Positions 50,608-59,357 of a DNA stretch of 64,000 bases are shown here, piece by piece. Each line of letters opens with the position of its first letter. Positions within the stretch are counted from its first letter, which is position 1. Source of the stretch: Dorea_D hominis (GTDB taxonomy: Bacteria > Bacillota > Clostridia > Lachnospirales > Lachnospiraceae); the NCBI RefSeq assembly GCF_014287705.1, contig NZ_JACOOY010000017.1:11035-75034 (forward strand), read 5' to 3'. The notes under the pieces are model-generated. The model saw nothing but the letters and a program-made list of their open reading frames with translations, was not told where the DNA came from and made no database searches. The translations under genes were made by a program, and so were the position numbers.

Positions 50608-52355
50608 GTACAAAAAAGCAGGACTGGGTTCTGTATCTTGTCTTTCTGCCATTTGTCTGGTGGGCGGCAGCGATTACCGCTTGTGCCATTACACCGGATA
50701 AGAATTTTATTCAAATCTTAGAAACGCTGAGCGAAAAACTCGAACAGCCGTTTTTTATCACGTATACACCGTATACGTTCAAATGTATTCTGATATTCAC
50801 AGCAGCCTATTTCTTAGGCATTGGTATTTATGAATCCCAAAAAAGAAATTATAGAAGAGGCGTGGAACATGGTTCCGCAAAATGGGGCAACGTGTCCGAA
50901 ATCTGCAGACGTTACTGCGAAAAGCAGTACACGCAGAATCTGCTTCTGACACAGCATTTCCGCATGGGACTGGATGGATATAAGCATAAACGAAATTTAA
51001 ATGTGCTGGTAGTCGGAGGTTCCGGGGCAGGAAAGAGTCGGACCTATGCGATTCCGAACATCATGCAGTGCAACTGCTCGATGGTGATCACAGATCCGAA
51101 AGCGGAACTTCTGCGTAAAACAGGAGGTGTTCTGGAACGGAATGGATATGAAGTCCGGGTTTTTGATTTGATCAATCCGGAGACTTCCTGGTGTTATAAC
51201 CCGTTTGCGTATGTCCGGGATGATAAGGATGTACTGAAGCTGATCAATAACCTGATCCGCAACACGACACCGAAAGGTGCACAAAGCTCGGATCCGTTCT
51301 GGGAAAAGTCAGAGACTGCACTTTTACAGGCACTTATGCTGTATTTACTGCATGAAGCTCCACCGGAAGAACAGAACTTCCCGATGATTATGGAAATGCT
51401 TGGAAGCGCACAGGTCAAAGAAGATGATGAGGATTACCAGTCACCATTGGACATTTTGTTTGAAAGACTGGAAATGCGGGATCCAGAGAGTATTGCGGTC
51501 AAGCAGTATGCCATTTATAAGCAGGCGGCCGGAAAGACCGCAAAGTCTATTTTGATATCGGTTGGTGTCCGTCTGGCAGCTTTTAACCTGAAACAGATCG
51601 CCAATCTGACCTGTACGGACGAACTGGATTTATACAGTATCGGGGAGAAAAAAGTAGCACTGTTTTGCTGTATTCCGGATGCAGACACCAGTATGAATTA
51701 TCTGGTCGGCATGATTTACAGTAATCTGTTTCAGACACTGTATTATGTAGCAGACCGGAAGTACGGAGGAAGGCTTCCAATTCCGGTACACTGTATTATG
51801 GATGAATGGCCAAACGTAGCCTTGCCGGATGATTTTGACAAGATTCTGGCAACCATGCGTTCCAGAGGGATTTCCTGCAGTATCATCATCCAGAACATCG
51901 CACAGATGAAAGCCTTGTTTAAAGACTCGTATGAGAGCCTTATCGGTAACTGTGATGAATTTTTATATCTGGGTGGAAATGAAAAAGAAGGACATAAGTA
52001 TGTCTCGGAATTATTGGGAAAAGAGACATTGGATACCAATACCTACGGACAGACAAAAGGGCGTAGCGGCAGCTATTCGGTGAATTATCAGCAGACTGGA
52101 AGGGAACTTTTAACACCGGATGAAATACGGCTTTTAGATAACCGCAAAGCGATTTTGTTTATTCGTGGGGAGCGTCCGATCATGGACGATAAATATGATT
52201 TAAAAAAGCATGTGAATTTCAGATACACAGAGGACGGTGGTGCATCGCCTTATGATTATGCGAAAACACCACTGGCTCACGACGACCTAAAGATTGACAT
52301 TAACAGATTAGATGACTACGAACTGCTGTCTACCGAGGACATTCTTGGTGAATAG
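50604..52355 (+). CDS. virD4: VirD4/TcpA-like type IV coupling protein
   Basis: The ATPase part has Walker A VLVVGGSGAGKSRTYAIPN, a Walker-B-like VHCIMDEWPNV, and TMRSRGISCSIIIQNIAQ. Two membrane helices (VLYLVFLPFVWWAAAITACA; CILIFTAAYFLGIGIY) are encoded in frame upstream of the first standard start, GTG 50862. The frame opens after a stop and offers no ATG, GTG or TTG before 50862; the best candidate is ATA 50604, overlapping the previous stop. With it the protein has 583 residues, the usual length. It recruits the relaxosome to the secretion channel. Confidence 0.8.
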   Translation: MSTKKQDWVLYLVFLPFVWWAAAITACAITPDKNFIQILETLSEKLEQPFFITYTPYTFKCILIFTAAYFLGIGIYESQKRNYRRGVEHGSAKWGNVSEICRRYCEKQYTQNLLLTQHFRMGLDGYKHKRNLNVLVVGGSGAGKSRTYAIPNIMQCNCSMVITDPKAELLRKTGGVLERNGYEVRVFDLINPETSWCYNPFAYVRDDKDVLKLINNLIRNTTPKGAQSSDPFWEKSETALLQALMLYLLHEAPPEEQNFPMIMEMLGSAQVKEDDEDYQSPLDILFERLEMRDPESIAVKQYAIYKQAAGKTAKSILISVGVRLAAFNLKQIANLTCTDELDLYSIGEKKVALFCCIPDADTSMNYLVGMIYSNLFQTLYYVADRKYGGRLPIPVHCIMDEWPNVALPDDFDKILATMRSRGISCSIIIQNIAQMKALFKDSYESLIGNCDEFLYLGGNEKEGHKYVSELLGKETLDTNTYGQTKGRSGSYSVNYQQTGRELLTPDEIRLLDNRKAILFIRGERPIMDDKYDLKKHVNFRYTEDGGASPYDYAKTPLAHDDLKIDINRLDDYELLSTEDILGE

Positions 52356-52385
52356 CAGTTTTTTGATGGATTGGAGTGATGTGTA

Positions 52386-52760
52386 TTGAAGAAATTTCTC
52401 ACAGGAGAAAAGAATAGAACAAAAAAGAATACAACTGAAAAAATGACAACCCCGATGCCGATGGGGAGAAAACAGAAAAAGTGGATGAGTCTTTATATGG
52501 CACTGGTACTGACCGTAACGGTCGGAGCAACGACCGCATTCGCAGCCGGAGATCCGTTGTCCGTTATCAATAACCTGTCTACTTTTATTTTTTCCCTGAT
52601 TCGTGCAATCGGTTTGATTTTACTTGGGTTTGGCGTTGTGCAGGTTGGCCTGTCTTTAAAAAGCCATGATCCAAGCCAGAGAGCCAATGGATTTCTGACA
52701 CTGGCCGGAGGGGTAATTATTACGTTCGCTAAAGAAATCCTGGATCTGATCATGGCGTAA
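52386..52760 (+). CDS. Maff2-family membrane protein
   Basis: 124 residues, TTG start 52386. A basic N-terminus is followed by a signal-like helix (WMSLYMALVLTVTVGATTAF) ending AFAAGDP, then FIFSLIRAIGLILLGFGVVQ and a final helix (GFLTLAGGVIITFAKEILDL). Maff2 proteins precede the VirB6-like gene in this family of ICEs and may be the VirB2-like small subunit of the channel. Position here is the standard one. Confidence 0.78.
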   Translation: MKKFLTGEKNRTKKNTTEKMTTPMPMGRKQKKWMSLYMALVLTVTVGATTAFAAGDPLSVINNLSTFIFSLIRAIGLILLGFGVVQVGLSLKSHDPSQRANGFLTLAGGVIITFAKEILDLIMA

Positions 52761-52789
52761 GCCTCTTTGAAAAAGTATATCAGGAGACA

Positions 52790-52815
52790 GCAGGAGTGCC
52801 GGAAGGTACTCCTGC
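52790..52815 (+). other. Hairpin between maff2 and the VirB6-like gene
   Basis: GCAGGAGT (52790-52797) pairs with ACTCCTGC (52808-52815). No T run follows, so it may tune expression between the two genes rather than terminate. Confidence 0.4.
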
Positions 52816-52847
52816 ATTTAAAAGTATGTTCAGGGAGGTGAGAGCTT

Positions 52848-53690
52848 TTGAGTGATAACTGGATTGTACAGAATCTAAACTCAGCACTATCCACATGGAG
52901 TGAAAAGATGGCAGAACTGTGGACTCTGCTGACTGAAAATCCGGCAACTTTTAAGGGTGGCGGCATCTGGCGGATTATGACCAATATCAATGATACACTG
53001 ACAGCCATTGCCTATGGATTACTGGTGTTATTTTTTGCAGCCGGAATCATAAAAACGTGTGGCAGTTTTACAGATCTGAAAAAGCCGGAACATGTGCTAA
53101 AAGCATTTATCCGGTTTGCTCTTGCTCAGGGAGCAATCACATACGGAATGGAACTTATGCAGGCATTGTTTTCCATTGTGCAGGGAATCGTGACAACCGT
53201 AATGAGCGGCTCCAGTATGGCAGGAAGCATGACGGAACTGCCAACGGAGATTGTAGATAAGATTGAGAGCGTGGGAATGCTGGAATCCATTCCGTTGTGG
53301 ATTGTTACACTGCTTGGCAGTCTGCTGATCACTGTATTGTCATTTGTAATGATCCTGACAGTGTATGGCAGAATGTTCAAAATCTATATGTATACGGCAA
53401 TCGCCCCGATTCCGATTTCCTCATTTGCAGGAGAACCCACGCAGTCCATTGGAAAGAACTTTATCCGTTCTTATGTAGGCGTATGTCTGGAAGGGGCAAT
53501 TATTGCACTGGCATGTATTATCTTTTCTGCTTATGCAGCAAGCCCTCCGGCTGTCGGAGATACGGAGTTGAGTGCAGTTACAATCGTGTGGAACTATGTA
53601 GGAGAACTGGTATTTAATTTACTGGTGCTGGTTGGAGCAATTAAGGCATCTGACCGTATTGTCAGAGAAATGATGGGACTTGGAGGTTAA
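52848..53690 (+). CDS. VirB6/TrbL-like channel protein (CD1112 type)
   Basis: 280 residues from TTG 52848 with GGGAGGTG upstream. About six membrane helices (TLTAIAYGLLVLFFAAGII, LWIVTLLGSLLITVLSFVMI, VCLEGAIIALACIIFSAYAA, ELVFNLLVLVGAI). The segment MYTAIAPIPISSFAGEPTQS is characteristic of the family. It forms the inner-membrane part of the conjugation pore. Maff2 precedes it and the DUF4313-like gene follows after 4 bases. Confidence 0.8.
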   Translation: MSDNWIVQNLNSALSTWSEKMAELWTLLTENPATFKGGGIWRIMTNINDTLTAIAYGLLVLFFAAGIIKTCGSFTDLKKPEHVLKAFIRFALAQGAITYGMELMQALFSIVQGIVTTVMSGSSMAGSMTELPTEIVDKIESVGMLESIPLWIVTLLGSLLITVLSFVMILTVYGRMFKIYMYTAIAPIPISSFAGEPTQSIGKNFIRSYVGVCLEGAIIALACIIFSAYAASPPAVGDTELSAVTIVWNYVGELVFNLLVLVGAIKASDRIVREMMGLGG

Positions 53691-53694
53691 AAAT

Positions 53695-54126
53695 ATGGAT
53701 ACAAAGAAAACATTAAGATATAACTGGGAATTCGGACGTGAGACAGTAGCGATACGAGTGAGCTCTTATCGGAACAATGGGAATTTATATGTAGGACTCT
53801 GCCATAAGGAAGGGAGAGAATGGGAAGATTTTGGAGATGTAACCATTAATCTGCCCTATCAGTTCTTAGAGCCAAATGAGGCTTTTATAACAGGAGATTT
53901 TACCAAGGATATGCTTCATTTTATCAAGGAACATAAACTTGGAAAAGTGTTGAATGAAACAGGAAGATCAGGATATGCAACCTATCAGAAGGTAGCGTTT
54001 GATCTAGTAAGACTTGCGGAATTTGATCCAGAAGGCGTTGCAGAACACTGTAGATTTGCCGGGATAGAAGTACCGAAAGAAAAACCACAGAAAACGAAGA
54101 AACAAAGCAGAGGAAAGGAGCGATAA
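53695..54126 (+). CDS. DUF4313-like ICE protein (143 aa)
   Basis: It starts at ATG 53695 after GGAGG. The sequence has a beta-rich N-terminal half (TVAIRVSSYRNNGNLYVGLC, DVTINLPYQFLEPNEAFITG) and a C-terminal YATYQKVAFDLVRLAEFDPEG segment with a basic tail. This pattern recurs in ICEs between the VirB6-like and PrgI genes. Domain name is from memory; role unknown. Confidence 0.6.
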   Translation: MDTKKTLRYNWEFGRETVAIRVSSYRNNGNLYVGLCHKEGREWEDFGDVTINLPYQFLEPNEAFITGDFTKDMLHFIKEHKLGKVLNETGRSGYATYQKVAFDLVRLAEFDPEGVAEHCRFAGIEVPKEKPQKTKKQSRGKER

Positions 54127-54129
54127 GTT

Positions 54130-54570
54130 ATGGAAGTCAAGATGAATAAAGAAATCCGGGACTATCAGGAATCCATGTTTATGGGACTGGACCTGAGACA
54201 ATGTGTGTGTTCTGTTCTTGCGATTCTTACAGCAATCGGAATTTACTTTGGAATGCGTGAAATTACCGGACAGGAAATAACCGGATGGCTGTGTGTGCTT
54301 GGTGCTGCTCCATTTGCTACCTGTGGCTTCTTCAAATATCATGGTATGACAGCCGAACAGTTTTTATGGGCAGTGATCAAATCCGAATTGCTGTATCCGA
54401 AGAAACTGGTGTTTCAGTCGGAAGATATCTACTACTCCTGCATGCAGGAGACCATCTCGCTGGGAGAAAAGAACCAAAAGGATGGAGCGGAAATCATAAA
54501 AGAGCGGGAGCAAAAAGCAGAAGCAAAACAGAGAAAGAAACGCAAGGGAAGGAGTGATGCCTTTGATTAA
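54130..54570 (+). CDS. PrgI-family conjugation membrane protein
   Basis: 146 residues from ATG 54130 after AAAGGAGCG. The N-terminal MNKEIRDYQESMFMGLDLRQ leads to two helices (CVCSVLAILTAIGIYFG; ITGWLCVLGAAPFATCGFF) and the YPKKLVFQSEDIYY end typical of PrgI. A basic coiled tail follows. PrgI lies directly before the VirB4 gene in Gram-positive type IV systems, as here (14-base overlap), and probably anchors it. Confidence 0.82.
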   Translation: MEVKMNKEIRDYQESMFMGLDLRQCVCSVLAILTAIGIYFGMREITGQEITGWLCVLGAAPFATCGFFKYHGMTAEQFLWAVIKSELLYPKKLVFQSEDIYYSCMQETISLGEKNQKDGAEIIKEREQKAEAKQRKKRKGRSDAFD

Positions 54571-56893
54571 AACCTTAAGTCAGGCACTTCGGATGGATAA
54601 GGAACGCTTCAAAGTTCCGAAATCCGTCCAACAGGCAATTCCCATCCAGCGGATCTGGCCGGATGGAATTTTTCAACAGGGAACGAAATTCTCAAAAACA
54701 TATCGTTTTACAGATATCAACTATTATATTGCGAGTAAGGACAATAAGACAGAAATGTTTCTGGATTATTCCGAACTCTTAAATTCACTGGATTCCGGCA
54801 TTTCTGCCAAAATTACCATCAATAACCGGAGAATCAATAAAGAAGAATTTGAAAAATCAATCCTGCTTCCAATGAAGGAAGATGGACTGGACCACTATCG
54901 GGAAGAATACAACGAAATGCTCCTGTCTAAGATTACAGGAACAAACAACAGCATCTATCAGGAACGGTATCTGACTGTCAGTGTACATAAAAGATCTATT
55001 GACGATGCAAGAACCTATTTTGCACGTATCGGAACAGACATCGTAACACATCTGGCAAAGTTATCGTCCACAGCAGAAGGACTGGACGCAGAGAGCCGGC
55101 TCCAGATTTTCAGGGACTTCTTCAAGGGAGATGTCCCACAGGCATTTCCGTTTGATCTGAAACAATTTGCCAAGAAGGGAACAAGTTTCAAGGACTGGAT
55201 GTGTCCGGATTCTATGGAATTTGAACGTGACCATTTTAAAATCGGTGACAGGTACGGAAGAGTCCTGTATATGCAGGATTATGCAAGTTATGTTAAAGAT
55301 GACATGATTTCAGAACTGTGTGACTTCAGCCGGAATCTGATGTTGTCGATTGATATCCTGCCAGTCCCTACGGATGAAGCAGTAAGGGAAATCCAGAACC
55401 GACTGCTTGGTGTGGAAACCAACGTGACCAACTGGCAGAGAAGGCAGAACGCTAATAATAACTTCTCGGCAATCGTACCATACGATATGGAACTTCAGAG
55501 AAAAGAAACCAAGGAAATGCTCGATGATCTGACAACCAGAGACCAGCGTATGATGTTCGGGATTTTGACAATGGTACATCTGGCAGACAGCAAAAAGCAA
55601 CTGGATTCCAATACGGAACTGATTCTGTCAATCGCAAGAAAGCATCTGTGTCAGATGGCAACATTAAAGTGGCAGCAAGTGGACGGACTTAATACAGTGC
55701 TTCCTTACGGACTGCGAAAGATCAATGCCCTGCGTACACTGACAACGGAATCAACGGCTGTTTTAATCCCGTTCCATACACAGGAAATCCTGCAGCCGGG
55801 CGGTATCTATTATGGGCAGAATGCAGTGAGCAAGAACCTTCTGGTAGCTGACCGGAAGAAACTGATGAATGGAAACAGTTTCCGGTTGGGCGTCAGTGGA
55901 TCAGGAAAGAGCTTTTCGGCAAAAGAAGAGATTGTGCATCTGGCACTGGCTACGGATGATGATATCCTGATCCTCGACCCGGAGTCCGAATTTACAAAAC
56001 TGGTAGAGGCTCTGGGGGGCCAGGTCGTAAAAGTATCTGCAACATCCGATAATCATCTGAATGCAATGGATATGGACGCAGCCTATGGAAATGAAAAGAA
56101 CCCACTGATTGAAAAGTCGGAGTTCATCCTGTCCGTATTTGAACAGTTAGTCGGGGCAGGAAATCTGTCGGCAAAAGAAAAGTCCATCCTGGACCGCTGT
56201 GCTGCAGATGTGTACTGGGATTATATCCGGAGTGGTTATACCGGGGAAGTTCCGACATTGAAAGATATGTACCGGCAGTTGATGTTGCAGCCGGAAGAAG
56301 AGGCAAGAGGGCTCGCACTTTCCTCGGAACTCTTTATCAATGGAAGTCTGAACACCTTTGCACAGCCGACCAATGTGAATAAGAAGAACCGGATCATGGA
56401 TTATGATATCCGGGAACTGGGGGAACAGCTTATGCCTCTTGGAATGCTGGTTACCTTAGACAGTATTTTCAACAGGGTAATTCAGAACTGGAAAGAAGGA
56501 AAAACGACATGGATATTTGCCGATGAGTTCTATCTGTTATTCCGCTATGAATACAGTGCAAATTTCTTCTACCGACTGTACAAGAGAATCAGAAAATACA
56601 ATGGATTCGTGACAGGTTTAACCCAAAATGTTGAGGAACTTCTGAAATCGGACACTGCAAGACTGATGTTGGCAAACAGTGAGTTTTTGATTCTTTTGAA
56701 TCAGGCAAGTACAGACAGGGAAGAACTGGCAGCCCTTTTGAACATCTCGGAGAACCAACTGTCTTATATCACAAACGTGGCAGTCGGCAGTGGCCTGATC
56801 CGATGTTCCGGGAATATCGTTCCGTTTGAGAACACGTTCCCAAAGAATACAGAACTCTATAAACTAATGACAACAAAACCGGGAGAATCGTAA
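54557..56893 (+). CDS. virB4: VirB4/TraE-like conjugation ATPase
   Basis: 778 residues. The start is ATG 54557 (TTG 54563 fits the AAGGAG spacing better). The N-terminal CagE/VirB4 domain (DINYYIASKDNKTEMFLDYS) is followed by the ATPase: Walker A FRLGVSGSGKSFSAKEEIVH, DILILDPESEFTKLVEALGG, Walker B TTWIFADEFYLLF, and the late motif GFVTGLTQNVEELLKS. It powers assembly of and transport through the channel. The next gene overlaps its stop. Confidence 0.9.
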   Translation: MPLIKTLSQALRMDKERFKVPKSVQQAIPIQRIWPDGIFQQGTKFSKTYRFTDINYYIASKDNKTEMFLDYSELLNSLDSGISAKITINNRRINKEEFEKSILLPMKEDGLDHYREEYNEMLLSKITGTNNSIYQERYLTVSVHKRSIDDARTYFARIGTDIVTHLAKLSSTAEGLDAESRLQIFRDFFKGDVPQAFPFDLKQFAKKGTSFKDWMCPDSMEFERDHFKIGDRYGRVLYMQDYASYVKDDMISELCDFSRNLMLSIDILPVPTDEAVREIQNRLLGVETNVTNWQRRQNANNNFSAIVPYDMELQRKETKEMLDDLTTRDQRMMFGILTMVHLADSKKQLDSNTELILSIARKHLCQMATLKWQQVDGLNTVLPYGLRKINALRTLTTESTAVLIPFHTQEILQPGGIYYGQNAVSKNLLVADRKKLMNGNSFRLGVSGSGKSFSAKEEIVHLALATDDDILILDPESEFTKLVEALGGQVVKVSATSDNHLNAMDMDAAYGNEKNPLIEKSEFILSVFEQLVGAGNLSAKEKSILDRCAADVYWDYIRSGYTGEVPTLKDMYRQLMLQPEEEARGLALSSELFINGSLNTFAQPTNVNKKNRIMDYDIRELGEQLMPLGMLVTLDSIFNRVIQNWKEGKTTWIFADEFYLLFRYEYSANFFYRLYKRIRKYNGFVTGLTQNVEELLKSDTARLMLANSEFLILLNQASTDREELAALLNISENQLSYITNVAVGSGLIRCSGNIVPFENTFPKNTELYKLMTTKPGES

Positions 56894-57240
56894 TGAAAAA
56901 AGAAGAGATTACCATTACCTTTTACGCTGCAGAATGCGGCGAATTCCATGAGATGGGCGAATATACAAAATGTAACTCACTGGAAGAGGCATATAAAAAG
57001 TACAGGAAGTATTGTAGAACATCTGGCAATATGTGTCCGGCAATTGAATTTTCTATCCATGATCCGGACTCTATTTATTCGGATATGGAATATCGATTGC
57101 CGTTATCATCTAAAGATAGGGGTGATTTGGAACTTGTGCCATATTACAACGAACATCCACTGGTAAATGAGGCAATCAGACAGGTGGAGCAGTTGCAGAA
57201 ACAGCAGGAAAAAAAGAAACATCGGGATGTTGCCCGATGA
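56893..57240 (+). CDS. Small ICE protein between VirB4 and the lysozyme (115 aa)
   Basis: It starts at ATG 56893, sharing one base with the virB4 stop. A compact alpha/beta domain (EITITFYAAECGEFHEMGEY, SLEEAYKKYRKYCRTSGNMC, PAIEFSIHDPDSIYSDM) ends in a charged coil (EQLQKQQEKKKHR). It recalls small YodL-like proteins of conjugative elements. Function unknown. Confidence 0.55.
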   Translation: MKKEEITITFYAAECGEFHEMGEYTKCNSLEEAYKKYRKYCRTSGNMCPAIEFSIHDPDSIYSDMEYRLPLSSKDRGDLELVPYYNEHPLVNEAIRQVEQLQKQQEKKKHRDVAR

Positions 57241-57269
57241 GATAAGAGATACGGAAAGAGGGTGACCGG

Positions 57270-58961
57270 ATGAGAGATATCAAGGAACGGGTAAGGGATA
57301 AGAATCCGAAGATTCGAAATCCGGCTGCCCGGCTTCCGAAAGAGCTGGTTCGCCAGACGGTACTGGAAGCAAAAGAAAAGCCAAGGGAACTACATGAAAA
57401 AAGCAGTGGGCAGTCAGACTCCCCAACACAGTATGGAACTGAAAAAATAGAATCCGTACAATACAGGGTGGCGAGTGTGGCAGGAAAAACTATAGGGAAA
57501 ACCACATATCAAGGTGGAAAAAAACTTGCCGGAGTGACCTACAGGAAGATAAAGGAAAGAAAGAACAGACAGGAAGAAGTGAAAGTTGCCGAAGAAGCAA
57601 TGGAGCAGGGGGCAGAAAGCGGAAAGAAATTAATCAAGCTGAAACCGGAGCAGGCCGCCCTTGCCAAGGAGAATGGTAAACGGCAGGTGAAAGCAGCACC
57701 GAGAGTGGTAAAAGTATCCGGTCTGTCTCAGGAGAAAATAAAGACACAGGCATCCATGCAGAAACAGCAGATGGAAAAAAGTCTTCAGGCGATGCAGAAA
57801 GCAAGAGCAGTCCAGATGGCAAGAAAATCAGCACAGGCATCGACAGAAAGTGGAAAAGCAGTCTTTCAGGTAACTGGAAAGGGTTCAAAGTTATCCGTAC
57901 AGGGAATTACAGCAGCGATTCAAAAAGGGGGAGTAGCTCTTGAAAAAATGGGAAAATGGATTGCTGCCGGAGGCGGTGCATTTCTTCTGGTATTTATTCT
58001 GATTGTGGGAATCATTGCAGGAGCAGCTTTCAGCAGTAGTTCGGAAAGCTCTGAATCCCTAAGTGAAGAAGTGCTTGCGTATACTTCTGTGATACAGCAG
58101 TATGCATCCCAATACGGCATTCCGGAATATGTGTCTGCGATACAGGCCATCATGATGCAGGAATCTGGAGGCAGGGGAACAGACCTGATGCAGTGTTCGG
58201 AAAGTCCATATAATACAAGATTCCCACACACTCCTGGTTCTATTACTGATCCGGATTATTCGATAGAGGTTGGAGTACAGACCTTTGCAGACTGTATCAG
58301 TCAGGCAGGATGTAGTAGTCCACAGGATATGGACAAGTTAAAACTTGCATGGCAGGGATATAACTACGGAAACGGATACATAGGATGGGCGTTGCAAAGA
58401 GGCGGATACACAGAAGCTAATGCTTTACAATTTTCGCAGGAGCAGGCAGCTTCACATGGATGGAGCAGTTACGGTGATCCTGAATACGTTCCACATGTGA
58501 TGAGGTATTATTCTGGTGGCAGCCTGTTTGCTGATTTGTTTGGAAATCAGCAGATTGTTTCGGTGGCAATGGGGCAGATTGGAAACAGCGGTGGTCAGAA
58601 ATTCTGGAGTTGGTATGGATTCGACAGTCATGTAGAATGGTGTGCCTGTTTCGTGTCATGGTGTGCCGATCAAAGTGGCTTAATCGAAAGTGGAAAAGTT
58701 CCGAAGTTCTCATTGTGCAGTTCCGGTGTTACCTGGTTTCAGGGAAAGAACAAATGGCAGAGCGGTGGAACAACCCCATCAGCCGGAATGATTATTTTCT
58801 TCGACTGGGATCACGATGGAACATCAGACCATGTAGGAATTGTAGAAAAATGTGAAGGTGGAAGAGTTTACACGATTGAAGGAAATTCCAGTGATCAGGT
58901 ACGGCAGAGAAATTATGAAGTAGATTATGGAGCTATTATGGGGTATGGGAGGAGTTGGTAA
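57270..58961 (+). CDS. Bifunctional lysozyme/CHAP hydrolase of the conjugation system
   Basis: 563 residues. A long basic cytoplasmic N-terminus (1-230), one membrane helix (FLLVFILIVGIIAGAAF), a T4-lysozyme-like transglycosylase domain as in CwlT (about 270-420: YVSAIQAIMMQESGG with catalytic Glu, LMQCSES, LAWQGYNYGNGYIGWAL), and a C-terminal CHAP peptidase domain (EWCACFVSWC with Cys, SDHVGIV with His). It opens the wall for the transfer channel. It is the last backbone gene and a terminator follows. Confidence 0.88.
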   Translation: MRDIKERVRDKNPKIRNPAARLPKELVRQTVLEAKEKPRELHEKSSGQSDSPTQYGTEKIESVQYRVASVAGKTIGKTTYQGGKKLAGVTYRKIKERKNRQEEVKVAEEAMEQGAESGKKLIKLKPEQAALAKENGKRQVKAAPRVVKVSGLSQEKIKTQASMQKQQMEKSLQAMQKARAVQMARKSAQASTESGKAVFQVTGKGSKLSVQGITAAIQKGGVALEKMGKWIAAGGGAFLLVFILIVGIIAGAAFSSSSESSESLSEEVLAYTSVIQQYASQYGIPEYVSAIQAIMMQESGGRGTDLMQCSESPYNTRFPHTPGSITDPDYSIEVGVQTFADCISQAGCSSPQDMDKLKLAWQGYNYGNGYIGWALQRGGYTEANALQFSQEQAASHGWSSYGDPEYVPHVMRYYSGGSLFADLFGNQQIVSVAMGQIGNSGGQKFWSWYGFDSHVEWCACFVSWCADQSGLIESGKVPKFSLCSSGVTWFQGKNKWQSGGTTPSAGMIIFFDWDHDGTSDHVGIVEKCEGGRVYTIEGNSSDQVRQRNYEVDYGAIMGYGRSW

Positions 58962-59040
58962 AAAGTTATATGATTGTTAATGTGTTTGAAAAGTAGAAAA
59001 TAAAATATCATTAAAGGAGAAATATTCATTAGTAAAACAA

Positions 59041-59086
59041 AAGTAGGATTAACCTTAAAGAAAATGTGGATTAATCCTACTTTTTA
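59041..59086. terminator. Bidirectional terminator at the end of the conjugation genes
   Basis: AAGTAGGATTAA (59041-59052) pairs with TTAATCCTACTT (59071-59082), then TTT. A 20-codon frame starting at an ATT after AAAGGAG covers the hairpin, but it is probably not coding. Confidence 0.8.
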
Positions 59087-59112
59087 TTGATACAATGTAA
59101 AATGACTATGTA

Positions 59113-59355
59113 TTAAGCCGGTAACCAATCGGTTAACCATTTTTCATAAGTAATAGACCAAAGTCGTTTTTGCTTTTTCCCCTTATATGTACGATAACGC
59201 CATTCAACTCGTTCTGCTCTTGAAGTAGAAGATAATTTTTGATAATGATCTTGCAAAGATGATTCGGCAAAAACAGGTGTTGTATAAGTCTGTAATAGAA
59301 ATACTGCCCCTATTAAATAGGTAAAAAGTGTAAAAATAAATTTTTTGAAATTCAT
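59113..59355 (-). CDS. Small secreted protein downstream of blaR1-like gene (80 aa)
   Basis: A signal peptide (KFIFTLFTYLIGAVFLLQTY, cut near VFAES) precedes a 50-residue basic, Trp-rich mature part (RAERVEWRYRTYKGKKQKRL, WSITYEKWLTDWLPA). The gene lies 2 bases after the blaR1-like gene and is the third gene of its operon. The mature domain has no name that I know. It may be the ligand, sensor partner or a bacteriocin-like effector of the regulator pair; this is inference. Confidence 0.6.
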   Translation of the reverse strand: MNFKKFIFTLFTYLIGAVFLLQTYTTPVFAESSLQDHYQKLSSTSRAERVEWRYRTYKGKKQKRLWSITYEKWLTDWLPA

Positions 59356-59357
59356 AA

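Noticed and set aside
59023..59089. Short peptide frame starting at ATT after AAAGGAG
   Set aside because: It is 20 codons with a non-standard start, and it is fully explained by the terminator hairpin.
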